From Photobacterium aquae (GTDB lineage: Bacteria > Pseudomonadota > Gammaproteobacteria > Enterobacterales > Vibrionaceae), in the NCBI RefSeq assembly GCF_001029445.1, contig NZ_LDOT01000015.1:1-64000 (forward strand): 64,000 nt of DNA. The letters are read 5' to 3'. Made by a program: the position numbers and the translations under genes. Below the pieces are notes generated by a model. It was not told the DNA's origin, searched no databases, and worked only from the letters and a program-made list of their open reading frames with translations. Below are positions 26,347 through 34,990 of the stretch, piece after piece. How positions within the stretch are numbered: position 1 is the stretch's first letter; each line of letters opens with the position of its first letter.

Positions 26347-26376
26347 ATGGGAGGGATGTATCTTGCATCCCCCCAT
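26347..26376 (+). terminator. Hairpin after the RNA-repair operon
   Basis: ATGGGAGGGATG and CATCCCCCCAT pair around a 7-base loop with one bulged A. It lies 17 bases after the HD-Pnk stop. No U-tract follows, so its strength as a terminator is uncertain. Confidence 0.5.
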
Positions 26377-26437
26377 AACGAGCAGAACAGGGATGTGAGT
26401 TTTACTCGTTATGAGGAGGAGATAGATTTTCTAAGAG

Positions 26438-26719
26438 TTAAGATGCAATTCGGTTGTTGCGAACAAGCGCTCTACGGATGTTTTTGCACATTTTTCCGAA
26501 CCTCGCCAATTCATCGAAAGTTGGCGGCAATCCGCGATTGATTTGGTGCTCCCAGTAGGTCAATTCGGAATCTACCATTTCCATTAGCTTCTTGGGGCAA
26601 CCGATGCAACTGTTGTCTGGGCCACATACAAAAGTATCAGATTGATATAGCGGGAAGTCTTGTTTAACCGCATCAATAATTTGCTGCATGGCCGTGATTC
26701 TGTCTGGCTTTTTGCTCAC
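26438..26719 (-). CDS. Conserved small protein with CxxC-type cysteines
   Basis: 93 residues on the minus strand. The centre reads TFVCGPDNSCIGCPKKLMEM, with three Cys in a C-x6-C-x2-C arrangement followed by one more near the C-terminus (GKMCKNIRR). That suggests metal binding. N- and C-terminal parts are helical. It resembles small hypothetical proteins found in many Vibrio and Shewanella genomes. Function unknown. It converges with the RNA-repair operon. The following gap 26720-27248 holds no gene I can support. Confidence 0.7.
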   Translation of the reverse strand: MSKKPDRITAMQQIIDAVKQDFPLYQSDTFVCGPDNSCIGCPKKLMEMVDSELTYWEHQINRGLPPTFDELARFGKMCKNIRRALVRNNRIAS

Positions 26720-27248
26720 AAGATAAGCTCCTAAAGAAGTTCAAGCGAGCATTATAGGTTTTATGGATTACAATACCAGACCGAAAAAGAGTAATTTATC
26801 ATTAAGAGATTGAATAGTAGCTAAATCAAAAAGATACGCTGATTATCTATTCAACCCACCGATCAAGGAGGGGTTATGGTATGTGTGATATTTGTTTCGG
26901 ATAGATGATTTCTGTGTGGGCGTCAATCGAATGTGACTCTACCTCACAAAATGACAAAGAAAAATCGGTATGAATCCATAAATAAGCCGTATCTCTGGAA
27001 AAATTGCGAGTATTTTGTAAACCTAGAGTTATTGAACGCCACTTTAATAATGATGAAAGAATGCTGTGCGTGGGGGCCGCAAAGAAAATAGCTTGTGTTT
27101 TCTTTTGGTCTATCGATGTTAGTTTAAAGGCATAATCAAAACAAAATATTAATTGAAAACTCGATGAGTAAGAAAACAATAGATTGCTCTCTGTGAAGAG
27201 TAACTGGCGTATATTATTTGTTTTTATGGAGATAATTTGGAGTAATTA

Positions 27249-27776
27249 ATGGAAAAAGTTAATCATTTTGGAAAGGTTGTGCTCAGTCAAGAGCAGATTA
27301 AACGTGGTGTAGAGATCGTTGCCGAGAAACTGAATAAGACATTTTTTGATGATGAAGTTGTTATTATATCAGTTGTTCCTGGTGGAATCCTGTTTACGGC
27401 AGATCTTGTTCGTGAATTGAAATTTGATGTCAATATGGATTATATTGCTTGTCATCATACACCGGGGGTAAGCGAGAATAATTCACCTATTATCTATCAT
27501 CAAGATATTAACATTAAGGGTAAGCATGTCATCCTTGTCGATGATGCAATTGAGACGGGTGGCACAATGAAGCGAGTTGCACTTTTTGTAGTGTCTGAGT
27601 TTGATGCCAAATCCGTTTCTATTGCGACATTATTTGTCAAACCTAGTCGAGTTGAAATACCAGTGATGCAGTATTATGCCTACGAAATGGAAAATGATGA
27701 TATGTTAATCGGCTATGGCTTATCTTGGAATAATAAATATCAAAATATTCCTTTTGTTTCGACATTGGTAAAATAG
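27249..27776 (+). CDS. Phosphoribosyltransferase (hypoxanthine phosphoribosyltransferase-like)
   Basis: 175 residues. The PRPP-binding motif VILVDDAIETGGT is at residues 94-106, and VVPGGILFTADLVREL at about 42-57 is the loop seen in HPRT-type enzymes. These convert a purine base and PRPP to the nucleotide. The sequence is divergent from housekeeping Hpt (which has VDDIxDTG) and sits among accessory genes, so the substrate may differ. The AAATGGAG-like site is weak (GGAGATAATTTGGAGTAATT). The next gene follows about 50 bases later. Confidence 0.82.
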   Translation: MEKVNHFGKVVLSQEQIKRGVEIVAEKLNKTFFDDEVVIISVVPGGILFTADLVRELKFDVNMDYIACHHTPGVSENNSPIIYHQDINIKGKHVILVDDAIETGGTMKRVALFVVSEFDAKSVSIATLFVKPSRVEIPVMQYYAYEMENDDMLIGYGLSWNNKYQNIPFVSTLVK

Positions 27777-27824
27777 AACCGTTAAATAGTTATTTATCAA
27801 GTGCTGATATCTTGGAGGATAGTG

Positions 27825-28241
27825 GTGAGAGTAAAAAAGTGGTTGAATTTATTGGTGATATTTATTTTCACAGGAAGTGTTTCGGCTTATGAATCTAACT
27901 CGGAACATTGTGAGTTGACAGTTGAAGATGCTGTTAATGCTCATAGGGGATTTATGCAATACCAATTAGGTGTGTTTTCTGGTAAATATTCAGGCGGTGT
28001 TTATACGGATCCTGTTCCTGAAAAGAAAGGTTATGAATTTATAATTGATGGGAATGAAGTATGGTTTGACCGGGATTCTAATGGCCACCATGAGATGGCT
28101 TTTTTAGTTGAAGATAACCAGCTTACCTACATTGCTTGTATTGGCAAAGTGGCGACTATTATTGATGCATCGTATGAATATCGATCATATTTGGGAAAGA
28201 ATAAATCGGCCTTAAATAAGGTATTTGATAAGTCCATTTAA
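27825..28241 (+). CDS. Small secreted protein, unknown function
   Basis: About 138 residues from a GTG at 27825 (or 27822), both served by GGAGG at 27814-27818. The open frame from 27801 has no better start. Signal peptide KKWLNLLVIFIFTGSVSAYE. The mature part has two Cys (SEHCEL and YIACIG) that may pair, and a beta-rich region GYEFIIDGNEVWFDRDSNG. No family recognised. Confidence 0.65.
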   Translation: MRVKKWLNLLVIFIFTGSVSAYESNSEHCELTVEDAVNAHRGFMQYQLGVFSGKYSGGVYTDPVPEKKGYEFIIDGNEVWFDRDSNGHHEMAFLVEDNQLTYIACIGKVATIIDASYEYRSYLGKNKSALNKVFDKSI

Positions 28242-28249
28242 TGGATATA

Positions 28250-28271
28250 GCAGCCTTTGGTTGAAGGCTGC
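28250..28271 (+). terminator. Hairpin after the 27825 gene
   Basis: GCAGCCTT and AAGGCTGC pair perfectly around TGGTTG, 9 bases after the stop codon. No U-tract follows on the plus strand, so it is a weak terminator at best. Confidence 0.45.
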
Positions 28272-28342
28272 AAAGAGACAGAGGTTATGCGCGGTGTTGT
28301 CTAATAGATAATGCCTTGTCGAGGCTTAGCTAAAGATGAGCT

Positions 28343-28933
28343 TCAGCGTTCGGCATGGTAGATGAGTAAGGCCATATCCGTCACCATGTCCCCAATGGGT
28401 GTTTCGTTAAAGCGTTGCGTTTTACCATCAATGACGGAATATGTTTTCTTATTAGCGTCGCTTATCCTTGATACATCATGACAGGTACTCGACATCCGAA
28501 AGTTGCAGTTTTCCATCATGGATTCAGTCGTAAAGTAGGTGGCATGAATAGCAATGTCATTGCGTTGGTCATTTTTAGTATGAATAACAGCAATTTGAGC
28601 TATACCATCAATTTTACCATCATTAGCGAGCAGGTTGTTTATAACATTCTGATATTGCTCGTTAAATGTTGATTCATTAGTGCTGACAAATAGATACGAA
28701 TCAAAGCCTATTTTTTCTAATTGCTTACCAAGCTGGGTAGCAAATGTTTTTCCTGCCTCGTGCATAAATCCATTCGCGGCAGGATTGTTGTCATATGTAG
28801 AGTTCAGTCCATCACCTGCAATGATCAATAGCCGTTTGCCTTTTATATTGTCACTGTGTGTACTAGAACAGCCAAACAAGCCTGATATTATCAGTGCTAT
28901 TAATATATTTCGTATTATTGTCGCTTTATGCAT
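28343..28933 (-). CDS. Putative lipoprotein, unknown function
   Basis: 196 residues on the minus strand. The N-terminus has a lipobox (LIISGLFGCSSTHS), with lipidation expected at Cys22. It starts a globular domain KRLLIIAGDGLNSTYDNN with a Rossmann-like strand and loop, and carries AQIAVIHTKND. Two Cys lie close together (ENCNFRMSSTCHD). A sugar- or nucleotide-binding fold is possible but not established. It is divergent from the gene at 29150. Confidence 0.7.
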   Translation of the reverse strand: MHKATIIRNILIALIISGLFGCSSTHSDNIKGKRLLIIAGDGLNSTYDNNPAANGFMHEAGKTFATQLGKQLEKIGFDSYLFVSTNESTFNEQYQNVINNLLANDGKIDGIAQIAVIHTKNDQRNDIAIHATYFTTESMMENCNFRMSSTCHDVSRISDANKKTYSVIDGKTQRFNETPIGDMVTDMALLIYHAER

Positions 28934-29149
28934 CTATGAGTTTCTCTGGTTAGGTTCTGCTTCATGGTATGAGACATATTGCTGTATAGCTATGTCGAAC
29001 AAGGCTGAAGTAATGTGTTGGAGTAAAAACTGAGTTTGCGAATAGTACATTATTTTTTAACAGAATAAACCTTTATACTGAAGCTATCTTAGAATGTCGG
29101 ATCTAGAGACAGTTGAATAATTTCTAGTCATTTATACAAAGGATATTTT

Positions 29150-30154
29150 TTGCGACGATTACATCGAGGTTCAAAAAGAAAGGTTATCATTCATCCAATT
29201 GATATGAGTTTAGAATCTAAGCCTTCTAAGATCACCGTGAAATGGCTTGAGGATGACTCTGAAACCATCGGCTGTCATCAAGGGCTAACATTCAGAGAGT
29301 CAATGCAGTTTGTCGAAGATTTTAATTGGGGGCTTTATGATGGTCAGGGTTGCTCAGAGCTGACATTGTATAAAGGTGATGATAACGATAATTTTATGGC
29401 TTTTCATATTACCCAACTGGGGAGGGATACATTTAGTATAAATTTACAGGTAGTGCATAAAGCTCAACGCAAGTATATTTGGAGCAAATCAAAAGTAATA
29501 GCAAATTTAGGTACCTGCTCGAAAAGTGAACTGACTAGGGTTCTGAAGCCGTTAGGAAACTATAGTGTCAGCCGCCTTTTCAAACGTTACTTGCCAGAGA
29601 CCATCGATATTCGGTTAAAATTGTTACTGCTCTTTGTTGTTTTTAGCATGGTGAGCTTGTTCTGGTTCGATTCATCTAATTTATTGCTCAGCCCAACATA
29701 TGATTACTACTTATATAATAAACATATAGTGGTGTTCTCTATTTTTGCCGCTTTGTTGATTACTTTTCGTATACGGCATGTATTAAATATGACGGCCAAG
29801 GACATACTGCCTTGTATTGGCGTAGGTAGCCTGCTAATGATGTTTTTTGTTTATATGCTGGCTTTGCTTCCTATTGCTCCCGTGCATTATTTCTTTTCAG
29901 TGCCAGCGACACAAATCGAACAAGTCTCTGATTTAGGCTCATCCTACTATGGGTCTGGTAAGGGGAGCTGTAGAGGGCGGGTGTGGTTGCGTTCGGCAGG
30001 TAAGTTGCAGCGAGAAAGAGTGCTGTGCCACGTGCCAGAGCCTTTGTGGCGTCAGCTCAAAATCGGCGATCGGCTTTGGTTGCAAGGTGAGCAATCGCCA
30101 GTGGCGTTTTCACCTGATAAAATGGCGCTTATTTATCAACTGAATAATCAATAA
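29150..30154 (+). CDS. Hypothetical membrane protein, four predicted helices
   Basis: 334 residues from a TTG with AAAGGA upstream; an ATG at 29204 is an alternative that drops 18 residues. The N-terminal 160 residues are soluble and resemble a substrate- or ligand-binding beta-sandwich. Hydrophobic segments follow at about 162-180, 192-210, 222-250. A C-terminal soluble domain has two Cys (GSCRGRVWL and RVLCHVPE) and ends at residue 334. No family recognised. Confidence 0.6.
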   Translation: MRRLHRGSKRKVIIHPIDMSLESKPSKITVKWLEDDSETIGCHQGLTFRESMQFVEDFNWGLYDGQGCSELTLYKGDDNDNFMAFHITQLGRDTFSINLQVVHKAQRKYIWSKSKVIANLGTCSKSELTRVLKPLGNYSVSRLFKRYLPETIDIRLKLLLLFVVFSMVSLFWFDSSNLLLSPTYDYYLYNKHIVVFSIFAALLITFRIRHVLNMTAKDILPCIGVGSLLMMFFVYMLALLPIAPVHYFFSVPATQIEQVSDLGSSYYGSGKGSCRGRVWLRSAGKLQRERVLCHVPEPLWRQLKIGDRLWLQGEQSPVAFSPDKMALIYQLNNQ

Positions 30155-30206
30155 AGTGCCGTTAGTCTCCCAGTAAGACGGCTACTGAAACAATAGAGAT
30201 AATGTA

Positions 30207-30725
30207 ATGTATGACACTATGCTGGATTTGATTCATTTCGATCAAACCTTGATCTTGCCAAAGTACGACTATGAGCTTTTGGAAAGAGAGGGTTACCATG
30301 TGCTTTTGCTCTACCGTGGTGCCACACGTTGCCGCCCATATCTTCATTTTCGCCCGCTTAATTTGAGCGAGCGCTATACCGAATATGATTTTTCTGAACT
30401 GTTGTTTGAGTGCTATGAAGGACACCTTGAAGTTCTGTCGTATTCTGTCACCGAAACAACTGACACGATAACGATTCAAACGCGTTATGCCCTGCGTAAT
30501 GATGATCCTCTTGGTAAGTTGAATGGGTTGCAATTTAGCTATTATCAAGAGATTTGGGGCGATGAGAGCGATCCTGTTTTTCATTATCAAGTGGAAAATG
30601 CGATGTATGCTGAATTTGATACCTCTATTCCAAACAGACCACTTGCGCTGGAGTTGAATGGAACATTATCAGGGGAAGCGGTGAAAGTGCCATTAGTTGG
30701 TTCTTATTTATGTCCAACTGAATGA
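30207..30725 (+). CDS. Hypothetical cytoplasmic protein
   Basis: 172 residues with no signal peptide or membrane segment, mostly beta-strand by pattern (YRGATRCRPYLHFRPLNLSE, YSVTETTDTITIQTRYAL). It follows the previous gene by 52 bases on the same strand. No family recognised. Confidence 0.6.
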   Translation: MYDTMLDLIHFDQTLILPKYDYELLEREGYHVLLLYRGATRCRPYLHFRPLNLSERYTEYDFSELLFECYEGHLEVLSYSVTETTDTITIQTRYALRNDDPLGKLNGLQFSYYQEIWGDESDPVFHYQVENAMYAEFDTSIPNRPLALELNGTLSGEAVKVPLVGSYLCPTE

Positions 30726-30735
30726 TATTGTCAAT

Positions 30736-30779
30736 AGAGTCAATAAGTAGTATCACGAGCTGAACTCTATATTGACTCT
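30736..30779 (+). terminator. Long-loop inverted repeat after the 30207 gene
   Basis: AGAGTCAATA (30736-30745) and TATTGACTCT (30770-30779) are perfect complements, followed by TTTATTTTA. The 24-base loop makes this weaker than a classic terminator. Confidence 0.45.
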
Positions 30780-30969
30780 TTTATTTTAGTATCAAAATAA
30801 AACTGTGAGAGTATAAAAAATAGCCTGTAACTATTAAGAATATCATTCTCTTTTTTGGTGTATTCCCTTCCAATATTATTAACTGACACCCTGTACGTAG
30901 GCGAAAAAACTCGCACAAAATATCTTTTTCTTTATTTTTATTTCGGTTTACAAAATAAAGGAAAAACAC

Positions 30970-33561
30970 ATGAAATGGAAAGCATCTGCCATTGCGCTTG
31001 CTGTAAGCGCATTGTGCTCTTCACCGGTTTTTGCATTGTCGCAGCAGTCTCTTAATCAGTATGGCGACAGCGTTGCGTTGTCGTACACCGTGGTTGATAA
31101 CACGCAGGATGAGTGGCGCACTTTCCGAGCGAAAATCTCGTTGAATAACCAAGGCGCGACGGCTCTGCCTGCATCTGGGTGGGCAATTTGGTTTAGCCAT
31201 ATCCGTAAAATCCCAACGGTATATAGTGATCAGTTTGTGATCACTCATATCAACGGCGACATTTTCAAGCTTGAACCGACAGCCGCTTTCAAAGGACTTC
31301 CTGCAGGACAGAGTTTAGATTTTGAGTTTGATGGTTCGGACTGGCAGGCTGCCAGAACCGATATCATGCCTAACTGGTATTTTGTCTCTGACCATGAAGG
31401 TGCAACCGTCACAGCCTTGATTCAAAACACCAGTAACCGAGTAAACGGAAAGGTACCTGTTAAGCCGCAAGATGAATTGGCATTTGTGTCGGACTTTACA
31501 AATGCTAAGCAGTGGAAGCGTTACGATGCTCCAAGCCTGCGTGATGCCTACGATCCATTTACCGCAGAGCAGCGCTTTGAGCGTAATGCCAACTTGTCTC
31601 ATCTTGAGAACGTAGTGGGTGTGGTTCCTGCTCCTGCTGAGATGAGCGTTGGTAATGGTAGCGTTACGCTGGATTCAGATTGGGTGGTGGTTTACGACGC
31701 GGGTTATGAACAAGAAGCGGCCTATCTTGCAGAGCAGCTAGGTATTACGGCAGCACCATGGTCACCGACGGCGGCGAAAGTGATCAAAATGGGCTGGGGG
31801 CAGGTTAACCTCAATAGTCGCTCTTTATGGAGCGAGGCTTATAAGCTGAATGTCGATCCGGCGCAGGGGAATATCAAGATTGCAGCAGCTGATGCGGCAG
31901 GCGCTTTCTATGCTGCCCAGTCACTGCTTCAGTTAGTGGATAATGGCGTGGTTCCTGCTGTGCAGATTACAGATGCTCCGCGTTTTGACTATCGTGGTTT
32001 TTCTCTTGATTCATCACGTAACTTCCGCGACAAGGAAACGGTTCTTCGCCTCCTTGACCAGATGGCTCGCTTTAAGCTCAATAAGCTTCACTTACGTTTG
32101 GCGGATGATGAAGGTTGGCGTATTGAGATAGCGTCATTACCTGAGCTAACAGAGATCGGTTCGCATCGTTGTTATGATCCTGAAGAGCGCCGTTGCCTGT
32201 TGCCTTTCTTGGGAGCCGGTCCAGATGGGACACCTGAGTCTAATGGTTATTATACGGCGGCTGATTACCGCGAAATTTTGGCCTATGCCAAAGCGCGTAA
32301 TATTGAAGTGATTCCTGAGTTGGATATGCCGGGTCACGCCCATGCTGCCGTTAAGGCAATGGAGGCTCGTTACCATCGTTTAATGGCTGAGAATCAGCCT
32401 GAAGCTGCGGCAGAATTCTTGTTGACCGACTTTGAAGACAAGTCTGATTATCTTTCTGTTCAAATGTTTAAAGATAACGCCATGAATATTTGCATGGAGT
32501 CTACCTTTAGCTTTGTTGATAAAGTGACTGGTGAACTCGCAGCTCTGCACCAAGGGATCCAGCCTCTTAAAACATTCCATTTCGGTGGTGATGAAGTGGC
32601 GGGGGCATGGAAGAATTCGCCTGCTTGCCAAACTTTCTTCGCCAACAACGACAAAGGGATCACCTCTCCTGATCAACTCAGCCAGTACTTCGTTGAGCGC
32701 GTAGCGGCAATTACGGCAAATCATGGCCTCAATCTCGGCGGTTGGGAAGATGGTTTGATGCATAACGGTAAGGTGTACCCACGTGCAGCAATGGCAAATG
32801 CGATGGTTCGAGGTAACGCTTGGCAAAATATCTGGGAGTGGGGGGTTGGTGATCGGGCCTATAACCTTGCTAACAATGGCTTTAAAGTCATTTATAACCA
32901 TGCCACTCATTTCTACTTTGACCACCCATATGAGCCAGATCCTAATGAGCGTGGTTATTACTGGGCGCCACGTTATACAGATACCCGCAAGACGTTTGGC
33001 TATATGCCTGATGACGTATTTGCAAATGCCGACTTTACTCGTGCTGGTGCACCAATAACGAAAGAGGAAGTGGTAGCCTCTGCAGGTGTGAAGAAGTTAG
33101 AACGTCCTGAAAACGTAGCGGGTCTGCAAAGTTCATTGTGGGCGGAAACCGTTCGTACCAGTGAGCAGTTTGAAGGTATGGTGTTCCCTCGTATTATTGC
33201 GATGGCAGAGCGAGCATGGCATACAGCAGAATGGGAAGCGAATGATGCCCAAAGCAAACCGCTTGATCAGGCAACGCGAGATGCCGATTATAACCGTTTT
33301 GCAAACTTGTTGGGGCAGCGTCTGTTTGATGAGTTAGAAGCCGATGGTATTGATTTTAATCTACCTGTCCCGGGGGCAAAAATAGAGCAGGGTATCTTGA
33401 ATGCCAACTCTCCATTCCCAGGTTTGGCTATTGAATATTCAGATGACAATGGTGCTAATTGGCAAGTATTTGATGGTGCTAATCCACCGGCGGTTTCTGG
33501 CAATGTGCTCGTTAGAACGGTTTCTGGTGAACGTACAAGCCGTATAGCAACAGTAAAATAA
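30970..33561 (+). CDS. chb: Chitobiase, GH20 beta-N-acetylhexosaminidase
   Basis: 863 residues. Signal peptide KWKASAIALAVSALCSSPVF ending at AFA. An N-terminal chitobiase carbohydrate-binding domain (about 23-170) is followed by the GH20b domain (about 205-340) and a GH20 TIM barrel beginning at DAPRFDYRGFSLDSSRN. The catalytic pair is Asp541-Glu542 in HFGGDEVAGAW. A C-terminal Ig-like domain ends the protein. It splits GlcNAc dimers and short chitin oligomers, in the periplasm or at the surface. Domain order and length match Vibrio chitobiase (about 880 residues). AAGGAAAAACAC precedes the ATG. A terminator lies 20 bases after the stop. Confidence 0.95.
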   Translation: MKWKASAIALAVSALCSSPVFALSQQSLNQYGDSVALSYTVVDNTQDEWRTFRAKISLNNQGATALPASGWAIWFSHIRKIPTVYSDQFVITHINGDIFKLEPTAAFKGLPAGQSLDFEFDGSDWQAARTDIMPNWYFVSDHEGATVTALIQNTSNRVNGKVPVKPQDELAFVSDFTNAKQWKRYDAPSLRDAYDPFTAEQRFERNANLSHLENVVGVVPAPAEMSVGNGSVTLDSDWVVVYDAGYEQEAAYLAEQLGITAAPWSPTAAKVIKMGWGQVNLNSRSLWSEAYKLNVDPAQGNIKIAAADAAGAFYAAQSLLQLVDNGVVPAVQITDAPRFDYRGFSLDSSRNFRDKETVLRLLDQMARFKLNKLHLRLADDEGWRIEIASLPELTEIGSHRCYDPEERRCLLPFLGAGPDGTPESNGYYTAADYREILAYAKARNIEVIPELDMPGHAHAAVKAMEARYHRLMAENQPEAAAEFLLTDFEDKSDYLSVQMFKDNAMNICMESTFSFVDKVTGELAALHQGIQPLKTFHFGGDEVAGAWKNSPACQTFFANNDKGITSPDQLSQYFVERVAAITANHGLNLGGWEDGLMHNGKVYPRAAMANAMVRGNAWQNIWEWGVGDRAYNLANNGFKVIYNHATHFYFDHPYEPDPNERGYYWAPRYTDTRKTFGYMPDDVFANADFTRAGAPITKEEVVASAGVKKLERPENVAGLQSSLWAETVRTSEQFEGMVFPRIIAMAERAWHTAEWEANDAQSKPLDQATRDADYNRFANLLGQRLFDELEADGIDFNLPVPGAKIEQGILNANSPFPGLAIEYSDDNGANWQVFDGANPPAVSGNVLVRTVSGERTSRIATVK

Positions 33562-33580
33562 CAACGTAAGTTGGCTAGTT

Positions 33581-33606
33581 AGACCCGGCTCAGGCCGGGT
33601 CTTTTT
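33581..33606 (+). terminator. Intrinsic terminator after chitobiase gene
   Basis: AGACCCGGC and GCCGGGTCT form a 9-bp stem with a 4-base loop, followed by TTTTT. Confidence 0.9.
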
Positions 33607-33771
33607 TATTGTTAAAGCTTCATGATGAGGTAATGGAGACACAAAAATCACATTTTCATCCAGATATGACTGAATTTGGTATATCCCTTTCCGTTGTATG
33701 TGAGGTAGAGCCTTGAAGATGATAACGAGGTATGAATACTTGAATATTCAACGATTAAGAGGGAATGCATG

Positions 33772-34059
33772 ATGTCCAAATATCAATTTTTCTGCAAACC
33801 AGATTCGAATCGAAGAGAGTTTACGTATCTGGATATGGATGGCGACACTTTCATTGACGAAAAACGGCAGCTTATTGCCATAGGCTTTGAGGTCGAAGGT
33901 GATGTGATTTATGCCGACTCACCGCAAGAGGCGATTGATAAATTCCAGTCGAACTTCAGTGCTCCGCTAGAGGATTATTCTAATTCCCATGTTGCTGGTG
34001 GCATAGCCACGTTCGTGATTGAGGCTGTAAAAACACTGCGGAATAGTGCTAAAAAATAG
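33772..34059 (+). CDS. Conserved small hypothetical protein
   Basis: About 95 residues; ATGs at 33769 and 33772 are both possible. Soluble, acidic. Opens SKYQFFCKPDSNRREFTYLD with a YLDMDGDTFID stretch, and ends in a helix. It resembles small Vibrio proteins of unknown function found as single genes. Transcription is independent of chitobiase, since a terminator lies between. Confidence 0.65.
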   Translation: MSKYQFFCKPDSNRREFTYLDMDGDTFIDEKRQLIAIGFEVEGDVIYADSPQEAIDKFQSNFSAPLEDYSNSHVAGGIATFVIEAVKTLRNSAKK

Positions 34060-34990
34060 GGGCGTGAGTTTTCCGCAAGGGATGTTTTTCATTACTGCAA
34101 CTTTGCGGAAAATAATATTTTTCCATCTGTAAATATAGTTAATTAAAAAACACTATAATCTTAATGTTGCTTCTAGTTTGACGTTTATTTTTTTGTTTGA
34201 TTTGGATTTGTTGTGATTTTTTAAATAAAAAGTCGGTTGGACAATCTGATTTGGCTATTATTTTACACTGATTTTCTAACTTTCAGTTTTTCTCGTCTAA
34301 CATCCTCTCTTGTTGATGTTCAAGGGGTATCTTTTCCCCTTTTTTTCGTTTTTATTTCACTGCAAGCACGGTTCATTGTTGAGAAAAACAGGCATTTTAT
34401 GTCATACAAATCAGGCGTTTGCTGGAAAAATAACCTGAAATTCATGTGAAAAAGCCCTCATACACGCTTCGGCTGGGAAAAAACTGAATCAATGCCACAA
34501 AAATGAGATAAGACTCATACGATTTTAGATGTTTCATAGTTAAATACAGAAAAATCAGGAGGTCATAGGTGTTGACATCTTGTTTTTCTTACATCGAGTC
34601 AATGTTTGCGATCTCTTTGTGAGAGCTTAGATTCCAGATATGGATGATTTGCGAGTAAAAACGGAGCAGTGTTGCTTTGGCATTGCCTAGGATAGTGGGC
34701 TACATGAAATGGTTTGACAGCTATTACTGAGGGGAATACCCGTCAGTAACAAAAAAACAGTGGCGAATGGTTTATCAATGATATGTGAAGTCAATTTGTG
34801 TGGATTGATAGACAATCGATGAAATTAAAAGTTGTTGAACCATTGTTCCTGCTATCGAATCCGTCACGCTGAACTGCAGAGCATGATTTTGCAAAGGATG
34901 GCATGAATCATAAATGCCAACTATTGCACGCGTCTTTAATAACGAATTAATTTATCTGAAAAGATAAATAAATAATAGAAGAGCTAAACC
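34060..34990 (+). other. 930-bp AT-rich intergenic region upstream of the GH19 chitinase
   Basis: No gene that I can support is present. A 70-codon frame at 34237-34449 has no ribosome site and poor codon use. The region is long for this genome and ends with AT-rich DNA (TTAATTTATCTGAAAAGATA) before the TTG start at 34991. It likely holds regulatory sequence for the chitinase, but I cannot identify specific sites. Confidence 0.5.

Noticed and set aside
26874..27179. Minus-strand frame of 101 codons
   Set aside because: No ribosome site, no recognisable domain, poor codon pattern, and it lies in an AT-rich intergenic stretch.
34237..34449. Plus-strand frame of 70 codons upstream of the chitinase
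   Set aside because: Phe/Leu-rich by base composition, no ribosome site and no similarity to known small proteins.
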